Positions 1-4,710 of a DNA stretch of 6,834 nt are shown here, one piece after another. The stretch lies in contig CAAGJL010000019.1 in NCBI GenBank assembly GCA_900770145.1, positions 1-6,834 on the forward strand. The letters are read 5' to 3'. The notes below the pieces were generated by a model. That model worked only from the letters and a program-made list of their open reading frames with translations. It had not been told where the DNA came from and made no database searches. Every line of letters begins with the position of its first letter. Within the stretch, counting starts at the first letter, position 1. The DNA is from Clostridia bacterium. Its GTDB lineage: Bacteria; Bacillota; Clostridia; Oscillospirales; CAG-272. The position numbers were made by a program, and so were the translations under genes.

Positions 1-18
1 GACCAATGGTCGCCCTAC
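1..18. repeat. Small hairpin repeat family 3, copy cut by the window edge
   Basis: GACC-AAT-GGTC followed by GCCCTAC matches the right part of 345-370. The left part is outside the window. Confidence 0.55.
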
Positions 19-60
19 GATGGGTGCATTCTGTTTCCGTTATGTTCGCACAAACAAAAG

Positions 61-110
61 GCACCCCCCAGTAAAGGGAGCTGGCGCGAAAGCGCCTGAG
101 GGATTGTAAA
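61..110. repeat. Hairpin repeat family 2, copy in opposite orientation with a different stem
   Basis: TAAAGGGAGCTG is followed by the hairpin GGCGC-GAAA-GCGCC (83-96) and then TGAGGGATTGT. The flanks correspond to those of the reverse complement of 156-206, but the stem is different and still perfectly paired, here with a GNRA-type loop. Confidence 0.6.
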
Positions 111-155
111 AGCTGAAAGTTTGCAGGAAAGAAAAGGAAGATAGTTTTTGTCAGG

Positions 156-206
156 CACAACCCCTCCGCCGCGCTCCGCGCGGCACCTCCCCTTACACAG
201 GGCAGG
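156..206. repeat. Hairpin repeat family 2, intergenic copy
   Basis: The hairpin GCCGCGC-TCC-GCGCGGC (168-184) sits between a CCCCTCC flank and a CACCTCCCC flank. The 20-base core is identical to 2106-2125 inside the ATPase gene. In reverse complement its flanks (TAAGGGGAGGTG and GGAGGGGTTGT) match those of the copy at 61-110. Confidence 0.75.
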
Positions 207-296
207 CTCGGGAGTGCGCCGACGGAATGCAAAATAAAAGTTCCTAATAAACGGGAGGGGAAACCCACACCCCTGTGATGGTTAGTTTTTGTTAGG

Positions 297-325
297 GCGG
301 GGGCATATGAAATGCCCCCCTACGG
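297..325. repeat. Small hairpin repeat family 3, direct copy
   Basis: The stem GGGGGCAT (299-306) pairs with ATGCCCCC (312-319) around ATGAA, followed by CCTACGG. It lies between TTAGTTTTTGTT-like flanks that recur at 141-152, 282-293 and 328-336. Confidence 0.7.
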
Positions 326-344
326 CGTTAGTTTTAGCCGACAC

Positions 345-370
345 GGCGGGCGACCGATGGTCGCCCCTAC
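345..370. repeat. Small hairpin repeat family 3, copy with a different stem
   Basis: The stem GGGCGACC-GAT-GGTCGCCC (348-366) is followed by CTAC. The outer bases (GGCGGG at the left, CCCCTAC at the right) match those of 297-325, but the inner stem is a different sequence with pairing intact. The partial copy at the window start (1-18) has the same inner stem with loop AAT. Confidence 0.7.
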
Positions 371-436
371 AAATATAATAAATCTCCGCAGGTGGCGGCG
401 CTCACGATGCCTCGTTTGCTTGGCGAAAATCTAATA

Positions 437-466
437 CCGTAGGGGGGGCATTTCATATGCCCCCGC
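437..466. repeat. Small hairpin repeat family 3, inverted copy
   Basis: This is the near-exact reverse complement of 297-325, with one extra G. It includes GGGGGGCATTTCATATGCCC, which folds as GGGGGCAT/ATGCCCCC. Together with 297-325 it forms a long inverted repeat about 170 bp across. Confidence 0.75.
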
Positions 467-513
467 TTTAACACAAAGTTGCTCTTTCTATTACTATATC
501 AGATTTTTTGCTC

Positions 514-549
514 GCTTTTTCTTTGAAAGCGCAGGCGCAAAGAAAAAGC
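514..549. repeat. Perfect 12-bp inverted repeat, A/T-rich hairpin
   Basis: The arms GCTTTTTCTTTG (514-525) and CAAAGAAAAAGC (538-549) are perfect complements with a 12-base loop. Pairing may extend outward through TTTTTG (505-510) and CAAAAA (553-558) with a small internal loop. It may be a second terminator beyond the repeat module or the end of another repeat unit. Confidence 0.6.
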
Positions 550-580
550 TATCAAAAAGAAACGCCATAAAGGAGACGCG

Positions 581-612
581 AAGAGGGGGCTTTTTGAAAA
601 AAGCCCCCTCTT
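581..612. terminator. Palindrome downstream of the ATPase gene, probable operon terminator
   Basis: This 32-base palindrome is identical to the one at 4484-4515, with 15-bp arms and a GA centre. It lies about 210 bp past the ATPase stop codon and belongs to repeat copy 1. A terminator role for the phosphoesterase-ATPase operon is inferred from position; the U-run expected of a textbook intrinsic terminator is absent. Confidence 0.55.
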
Positions 613-706
613 AAACTCCCCGAAAAACTTTCCGACAACTGTCAACGGAATGTGCGGCGTGTGCACCCAAAGTAACGTATCAGCCTGTTCGCCCCGCCGC
701 AGGCGG
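581..706 (-). repeat. Long repeat family 1, copy 1 (full length, 126 bp)
   Basis: This is a full module with the palindrome at 581-612, a core with AACTGTCAACGGAATGT, and the end hairpin CCGCC-GCA-GGCGG (694-706). It differs from copy 3 at scattered positions (for example GTCAACGG against GTCGACGG) but has the same length. The three loop variants (GCA, GGA, GAA) on an unchanged stem suggest that the hairpin structure is maintained. Confidence 0.88.
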
Positions 707-823
707 TTTTTGAAAAAAGCCCCCTCTTAAACTCCCGCAAAAACTTTCGGGCAACTGTCAACGGAATGTTGGGCGTGTGCACCCCAAGCAACACGCAAGC
801 CTGTTAGCCCCCGCCGGAGGCGG
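707..823 (-). repeat. Long repeat family 1, copy 2 (abuts the ATPase stop codon)
   Basis: This copy ends with CCGCC-GGA-GGCGG (811-823), and the ATPase TAA stop starts at the next base (824). At the other end only half of the large palindrome remains (TTTTTGAAAAAAGCCCCCTC from 707), joined directly to the end of copy 1. The core is clearly homologous to copies 1, 3 and 4. In the gene-proximal copy of each tandem pair (this one and copy 4) the palindrome is damaged, while the distal copy keeps it. Confidence 0.85.
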
Positions 824-3169
824 TTACATCTCAATCCTCTCAAACGCCGCAAGGGGCGCGAGAAGCGCCGCTTCGCGGCGGTGACAGGTGAACAGCAGGC
901 ACTGCCCGCCGGTTTCGGTCAGGTTGGCAAGCGCCCGCAACAATGCGGCGGCGCGGCAGTCGTCCAGCCTTGCCGCCGGCTCGTCCAACAGCAACGGCAC
1001 CGGTTCCTTGCTGATCAGCCCTGTCAGCGCAATGCGCAGCGACAGATACGCCGCGTCCCGACACCCGGCGGAAAAACAGGAAAGCGGGTGGCGCGTGCCG
1101 TCCGCATCCAGCATCACCGAAAAATCCGCGTCCATATGCAACGCCTCATGCCCGGTGCCCTCGCCGCACAATTCGCGGAACAACCCGCCCGCGGCGCGAC
1201 AGAGCGCGGGGGCGATATCCTGCCGGAGTTCGGTTTCTGCCGTCAGCAGGGCGCTTCTCGCCAGCTCCAGAGCCGCAAGCGATTCCCTCGCCGCGGCAAG
1301 GCGGGCGCTTACCTCTTCCTTTCGCCGGGCAAGTTCCGCGGGGTCTTTTGCCGTTGCCAGCAGCCCCGCTTCTTCTCTCGTCAGCGCGGCAAGCCGCTCC
1401 TCGCCCGCCGAAATCTTCGCCGCAAGCGCCGCCGTTTCCTCCGGCGATTCGGGCAGATCCGGCACGGATTTCAGCGCGGCAAGCCGCGCCTGCACGGTTT
1501 CTGCGTTCAGATTGCCCACGCGCCCGCGCAAGAGAAACGCACGGTTTTCGGCGCGGCTCTGCGCCTCTCTTGCCGCCGCCAGTTCCGCAGAGTGTTCCCC
1601 GCGCATCCCGGCGTATTCCCGCAGGACTGCGTCCGGGTCGGTATACGGCGCAAGCGGTTCCCCGCAGGTCTTTTCCCACTCTGCGTCAAGGACGTTTTGC
1701 GCGTCAAGGAAGTCTGAAAGCGCCCTTGAGTAGGCTTCCTGTGCTTCCGCTTGCGCAGGGGAGAGCGGTGCGGGTTTCGCCTTTTTACAGGCAGCCACTA
1801 CGCAAACAGCCGCAATCGCCAGCGCGCCTGCCGCCGCGCCCAGCAGGGCGACGGCAGGAAACGGCAGGGTCAGCGGCAGACACGCCATAACCGCCGCGCC
1901 GACCGCAATCAGGGCAAAAAACGCGCAAAGCGCCCACAACCCCGCGGCTTTGCGGCGCGGCGCTTGCGGGAACGCGGTTGCCCCGGTGTTTGCGGCAAAT
2001 GATTCTCCCGCAGGGGTGCGGGTGCCACTCCCGTTCTTATTGGGTGCGACAACAGAATGAATTTCCGCAGACGGTGTGAAATCCGTTGCCTCGCACACTC
2101 CCCCTGCCGCGCTCCGCGCGGCACCCCCCTCCGGGAGGGGGGCTTTCGGAAATGCGGTCGCGGGGCGCACGACCGGGGCGTTTTCCGGCGTGTCTGTTTG
2201 CCGGTTAGGGCGCGGGGGGACAGGCCCGAATCGGGTGATGGCGGATTCTGCCCCGGCGAGCGCCTGTTCGGCATTCCGTTTTTCGGCAAGCAGATGCCCC
2301 AGGCGCGCCAGCGCCGCTTCGTCGGGCAAAGATTGCCCCGCTTTTTCCAGTTCCTGCACCCGGATTGCCGCGCCGCGCGCGTCCTCCTCGGCATGGCACA
2401 GGTCATGATACTGTTCCAGCGCCACACGCAGGCGCGCTTTCTCGGCGGCGGCGTGTTGCGCCGACAACGCGTTTTTGGCGCGGATAAGCGCCGCGCGCGC
2501 CCGGGTTTCTTCTTCCGCAAGGGCGCTAAGGCGCGTGGCGTTTTCGGTCGCTTCCGCCATGCCGCGCAACAGTTCCCCTTCTTCGTCCTCCAACTCCGCG
2601 ATCTTCCCGCCTCTGCCTTTGCGATAGCAAAGCGTGCGGCGGGCGTTTTCCAATATTTTTTCGGCGCGCGCCGCGCCGCCCGTGGCAGACAGCAGTTCCC
2701 CCACTCTGCCGCTCACATCCCCCTCGCCCACGCGGTCGAGTTCCGACTGGCGCACGCAAAGGCTGCTGTCATACAGCTCCGCCGGGATGCCGAGAAAAAA
2801 CTCGCCCGGCGTTTTTCCGGCAAGGTCGATTTCGTTGCCCTCCGGCTCACCGGTGACCGACAGGGTTTCGGTCGCCTCCCGCTCGCTTTTCGCCGTGACC
2901 GCGCGGAAAATGCGGTAAGTCTCCCCCCGACAGGTGAACGTCAGACTCCCCGCCGCGCGGCGGGTGCGGAAGGAAAGGCGCTTTTCGCGCTCGTCTCCCC
3001 CGGCGGCGTTCCGGCGCGGAAACCCGTAAAACAGGAAACGGAAAAACGCCAACAGGGTGCTTTTGCCGGATTCGTTTTCCCCCTCGATGAGGTTCATGCC
3101 CTCCCCAAAGACAAAAAGGCGGTGCTCCAGTTTTCCGAATTCCTCGATTTCAGCCGTCAGAAATTTCAC
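824..3169 (-). CDS. SbcC/Rad50/YhaN-like SMC-type ATPase with a membrane hairpin
   Basis: This 781-residue protein is the ATPase partner of the phosphoesterase. Walker A is GENESGKST (30-38) and a Q-loop-like VRQSELD has Q141. Residues about 190-315 and 470-655 are charged, alanine-rich and coiled-coil-like. The C-terminal lobe has an ABC-signature-like FSAGCRDAAYLSLRIAL (699-715), Walker B LLLDEP (726-731, D729/E730), a D-loop LD near 735, and H763 in FTCHRRE. Between the coils are a low-complexity Pro/Ala linker (about 316-407) and two hydrophobic helices, about 409-430 and 437-460, flanked by RRK and KKAK. Both ATPase lobes should therefore be cytoplasmic, with only a short outside loop. 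No CxxC zinc hook is present. ATP-driven closing of the two lobes presumably controls access of DNA to the nuclease. It is shorter than SbcC and closer to clostridial YhaN-like proteins. The linker contains a repeat element (2094-2150). The start is GTG. Confidence 0.9.
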   Translation of the reverse strand: MKFLTAEIEEFGKLEHRLFVFGEGMNLIEGENESGKSTLLAFFRFLFYGFPRRNAAGGDEREKRLSFRTRRAAGSLTFTCRGETYRIFRAVTAKSEREATETLSVTGEPEGNEIDLAGKTPGEFFLGIPAELYDSSLCVRQSELDRVGEGDVSGRVGELLSATGGAARAEKILENARRTLCYRKGRGGKIAELEDEEGELLRGMAEATENATRLSALAEEETRARAALIRAKNALSAQHAAAEKARLRVALEQYHDLCHAEEDARGAAIRVQELEKAGQSLPDEAALARLGHLLAEKRNAEQALAGAESAITRFGPVPPRPNRQTDTPENAPVVRPATAFPKAPLPEGGAARSAAGGVCEATDFTPSAEIHSVVAPNKNGSGTRTPAGESFAANTGATAFPQAPRRKAAGLWALCAFFALIAVGAAVMACLPLTLPFPAVALLGAAAGALAIAAVCVVAACKKAKPAPLSPAQAEAQEAYSRALSDFLDAQNVLDAEWEKTCGEPLAPYTDPDAVLREYAGMRGEHSAELAAAREAQSRAENRAFLLRGRVGNLNAETVQARLAALKSVPDLPESPEETAALAAKISAGEERLAALTREEAGLLATAKDPAELARRKEEVSARLAAARESLAALELARSALLTAETELRQDIAPALCRAAGGLFRELCGEGTGHEALHMDADFSVMLDADGTRHPLSCFSAGCRDAAYLSLRIALTGLISKEPVPLLLDEPAARLDDCRAAALLRALANLTETGGQCLLFTCHRREAALLAPLAAFERIEM
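2094..2150. repeat. Hairpin repeat family 2, copy inside the ATPase coding region
   Basis: A perfect hairpin, GCCGCGC-TCC-GCGCGGC (2106-2122), lies within a 20-base stretch (2106-2125) identical to 168-187 in the non-coding region; C-rich flanks are also similar on both sides. A second small hairpin, CCCCCCT/AGGGGGG, follows at 2124-2142. It is read in frame as about residues 340-359 (KAPLPEGGAARSAAGG) of the ATPase linker. It looks like an intergenic repeat that entered the gene without breaking the frame. Confidence 0.7.
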
Positions 3170-4278
3170 GGTTCCGTCTCCTTTCCGTCCAGCGCCGCAA
3201 GCCCGGCGCGAAGGGCTTTTGCTGCGGTGCGGCGCACCGCGGCGTCCCCGCTTTGCAGATGCGGCAACAGCGCGCGGTAAAACGCCCCGCGAAGCGACAC
3301 GTCCGCGGCGAACGCCGCGTCGGAGAGCGCGGGCAGGGTCTCGTCCACGCAGTCAAACAGGGCAAAACGGTCGCCAAACGGCAGAATGTCCCCCGCGCGG
3401 GGGGTGCAGTCCACCCCCACCTCTCCGCAAAGGCGCAACCTCACCGCGCAAAGGTCGGGCAGGTTGCATGCCGCGAGAAACTCCGCCGCCTTTTCCCGTA
3501 CCTCGGCGGCGTCCGCGGCGCCGGTACAGTCCAGCGCCGGGGCAAGAAACAGGGGGGCGGCGGTCTCAACGGATTCCGCTTCTGCCACGCCCTCCCGCAC
3601 GGTGCAAAGCAGGGCGTGCCCCGCGCCCGGCTCGTCAAACCCGCGCCCGCCAAAAAAGCCGCTGTAAGCGGCAAGCGTGCGCCCGAAACGCGCCGGTGGC
3701 GGCGGATTGTGAATATGCCCCAACGCGGCGTAAACAAACCCGGAGGCGGCAAGCGCCCCGGTCGGGAGCGGGGCGTAAGGCGAGAGCGGCGCCGTGATAT
3801 CGCTGTGCGCCAACAGAATGGCCTCTCTCCCTGCCGGGCGGTCGGCGGCGCCCCCCAGCGCGGGGGCTTGGGCGGCGGCAGAGCGGAACGCAAAGCCGTA
3901 AACCGCGGCGCCGAGTTCCGGGAAGTCAAAAAAGCCCAGTTCCCTCTCGGTAAAAAGGCAGAGATTTTCCGGCGGGGGCGCGGCGTGCCAGGTGCCGTCC
4001 GGGGTATAAAAATCGTGATTGCCCGGCGCCACCACCGCGGGCACGCCCACGCGGGAAAGAATCCCGTAAAAACGCGCCACATCCTCCCGCGGGGCGCGCG
4101 GGGTGTCAAACACGTCGCCGGAAAAAAGGATCAGGGAGGCTCCCGCGCTCACGGCGCGGGAAAGTAAATCTTCCAGCGCGGCAAACTGCGCGCCGCGCCA
4201 GCGCTCCGCTGCCTCGCGCGAAAACGCCGCCAGCGGGGAGGATAAATGCAGATCGGCAAGGTGTAAAAAGCGGAACAT
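3166..4278 (-). CDS. SbcD/Mre11-like (YhaO-type) metallophosphoesterase, DNA repair exonuclease subunit
   Basis: This 370-residue cytoplasmic protein has the full calcineurin-like phosphoesterase motif set: D9 and H11 in LADLHL, D55 in FSGDVFD, N87/H88/D89 in PGNHDF, H158 in LLAHSD, and H188 and H190 in LGHIHNP. These residues bind two metal ions (Mn2+ in Mre11/SbcD) and cut DNA phosphodiester bonds. Residues 1 to about 225 form the catalytic domain. The alanine-rich tail, about 240-370, probably includes the capping region that contacts DNA or the partner. The length is close to SbcD and YhaO. The start is supported by a ribosome binding site and promoter at good spacing. It overlaps the ATPase gene by 4 nt, so the two products are probably made together, as expected for a nuclease-ATPase complex. 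The Bacillus subtilis YhaO-YhaN pair is the closest named parallel I can offer; orthology was not tested. All catalytic residues appear intact. Confidence 0.93.
   Translation of the reverse strand: MFRFLHLADLHLSSPLAAFSREAAERWRGAQFAALEDLLSRAVSAGASLILFSGDVFDTPRAPREDVARFYGILSRVGVPAVVAPGNHDFYTPDGTWHAAPPPENLCLFTERELGFFDFPELGAAVYGFAFRSAAAQAPALGGAADRPAGREAILLAHSDITAPLSPYAPLPTGALAASGFVYAALGHIHNPPPPARFGRTLAAYSGFFGGRGFDEPGAGHALLCTVREGVAEAESVETAAPLFLAPALDCTGAADAAEVREKAAEFLAACNLPDLCAVRLRLCGEVGVDCTPRAGDILPFGDRFALFDCVDETLPALSDAAFAADVSLRGAFYRALLPHLQSGDAAVRRTAAKALRAGLAALDGKETEP
3178..3184 (-). promoter_or_regulatory. Ribosome binding site for the GTG start of the ATPase gene
   Basis: AAAGGAG on the minus strand lies inside the last codons of the phosphoesterase gene, 8 nt before GTG (3169-3167). 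The GTG shares bases with the upstream TGA stop (GTGA), the classic arrangement for translational coupling. Confidence 0.8.
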
Positions 4279-4283
4279 TGCGG

Positions 4284-4290
4284 CTCCTTT
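4284..4290 (-). promoter_or_regulatory. Ribosome binding site of the phosphoesterase gene
   Basis: AAAGGAG on the minus strand, 5 nt before the ATG at 4278-4276. This supports the ATG as the start. Confidence 0.8.
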
Positions 4291-4336
4291 CCTGATTTTG
4301 ACAGTGTGCCGGAGAGACTATCGGATTTCTGATTTC

Positions 4337-4365
4337 ATTATAGCAAAAGAGGAAACGTTTTGCAA
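4337..4365 (-). promoter_or_regulatory. Sigma-A promoter of the phosphoesterase-ATPase operon
   Basis: On the minus strand, TTGCAA (4365-4360) is followed by a 17-bp spacer and a perfect TATAAT (4342-4337), preceded by TGC, which gives an extended -10. The predicted start is near 4330, leaving a leader of about 50 nt before the ATG at 4278. No clear operator was seen. Confidence 0.85.
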
Positions 4366-4408
4366 GGCGCACGACGGCGGTCGGCGAAAAGTTTTCGGGG
4401 GCTTTCAG

Positions 4409-4436
4409 GGAGATTTTTTCAAAAATCTCTCTGAAA
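4409..4436. terminator. A/T-centred palindrome upstream of the phosphoesterase promoter
   Basis: The arms CAGGGAGATTTTT and AAAAATCTCTCTG pair over 13 positions with one G-T wobble. The build is the same as the palindrome at 4484-4515: a stem with T- and A-runs at the centre, followed on the plus strand by AAACTC, as at 581-612. It looks like a sequence-diverged member of the same terminator-like class. Confidence 0.45.
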
Positions 4437-4441
4437 CTCGA

Positions 4442-4466
4442 CGACAAAGGGCGTTGCCCTTTGTCG
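4442..4466. terminator. Perfect 11-bp hairpin between MATE and the phosphoesterase operon
   Basis: The arms CGACAAAGGGC and GCCCTTTGTCG are perfect complements around GTT. It is the second of three strong hairpins in a row downstream of the MATE gene, lying between the big palindrome and the promoter of the next operon. It probably insulates the two transcription units; no U-run follows. Confidence 0.5.
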
Positions 4467-4483
4467 TGCAAGCAGAGACGCGC

Positions 4484-4515
4484 AAGAGGGGGCTTTTTGA
4501 AAAAAGCCCCCTCTT
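4484..4515. terminator. Palindrome with 15-bp arms after the MATE gene, probable terminator
   Basis: The arms AAGAGGGGGCTTTTT and AAAAAGCCCCCTCTT pair perfectly around a 2-base centre. The same palindrome occurs at 581-612 downstream of the ATPase gene. It is symmetrical, with A/T runs inside the GC stem, so it could act in both directions. There is no separate U-run after it on the minus strand. A terminator role is inferred from position and stability. Confidence 0.6.
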
Positions 4516-4609
4516 GACTCCCGCAAAAACTTTCCGGCAACTGTCGACGGAATGTCGGGCGAGTGCACCCAAAGGTACGTATCAGCCTGTTCGCCCCCGC
4601 CGAAGGCGG
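4484..4609 (-). repeat. Long repeat family 1, copy 3 (full length, 126 bp)
   Basis: In gene-sense (minus) orientation the module has a small hairpin CCGCC-TTC-GGCGG (4609-4597), then a conserved core containing ACATTCCGTCGACAGTTG and CCGGAAAGTTTTT, then a 32-base near-perfect palindrome (4484-4515). It has exactly the same length as copy 1 at 581-706. Core and end hairpins are conserved between the two loci about 4 kb apart, which shows common origin and not chance GC content. Confidence 0.88.
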
Positions 4610-4623
4610 TATCCGCAAGGCGG

Positions 4624-4710
4624 CCGCAAAAACTTTCCGGCAACTGTCGACGGAATGTCGGGCGAACGAGCCCAAAGCAACGCGTCAGCCGACCGGCCGC
4701 GCCGCAGGCG
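4624..4710 (-). repeat. Long repeat family 1, copy 4 (overlaps the MATE 3' end)
   Basis: This is a partial copy of the 126-bp module seen at 581-706, 707-823 and 4484-4609. Positions 4624-4665 are identical over 42 bases to 4521-4562 in copy 3. The GC hairpin at its gene-proximal end is kept but changed: GCGCC/GGCGC around GCA (4699-4711) replaces CCGCC/GGCGG, so one outer base pair is swapped with pairing preserved. The large palindrome of the full module is missing; a small hairpin CCGC-AAG-GCGG (4613-4623) lies at that junction. The MATE stop codon (4685-4687) is within this copy. Confidence 0.85.

Larger units (their letters stand above)
1..823. other. Gene-free, repeat-rich region downstream of the ATPase operon
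   Basis: No plausible coding sequence was found on either strand. The region is filled by three hairpin repeat families and two copies of the 126-bp module. The pieces between them (about 19-60, 111-155, 207-296, 371-436 and 467-513) show no recognisable gene, tRNA or promoter. Confidence 0.75.

Noticed and set aside
297..466. Ends of an insertion sequence or transposon
   Set aside because: The inverted copies enclose only about 110 bp with no transposase, and each copy is itself a hairpin. A small repeat element fits better.
581..823. CRISPR-like array
   Set aside because: The two tandem units are about 120 bp, imperfect and directly joined without spacers, and no cas gene is present.
824..3169. 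Classical SbcC with a zinc hook
   Set aside because: No CxxC motif at the coiled-coil apex; two membrane helices are there instead, and the protein is much shorter than E. coli SbcC.
3166..3169. Frameshift or gene fusion between phosphoesterase and ATPase
   Set aside because: The 4-nt GTGA overlap with an upstream ribosome binding site is the normal coupled-gene arrangement, and both proteins have complete ends.
2057..3280. Long plus-strand open frame of 407 codons opposite the ATPase gene
   Set aside because: It is a shadow frame in GC-rich coding DNA: Arg/Phe/Ala-rich, with no recognisable domain, and fully opposite a gene with clear Walker motifs. The same applies to the plus-strand frames at 881-1733, 3057-3797, 3253-4167 and 6066-6818.
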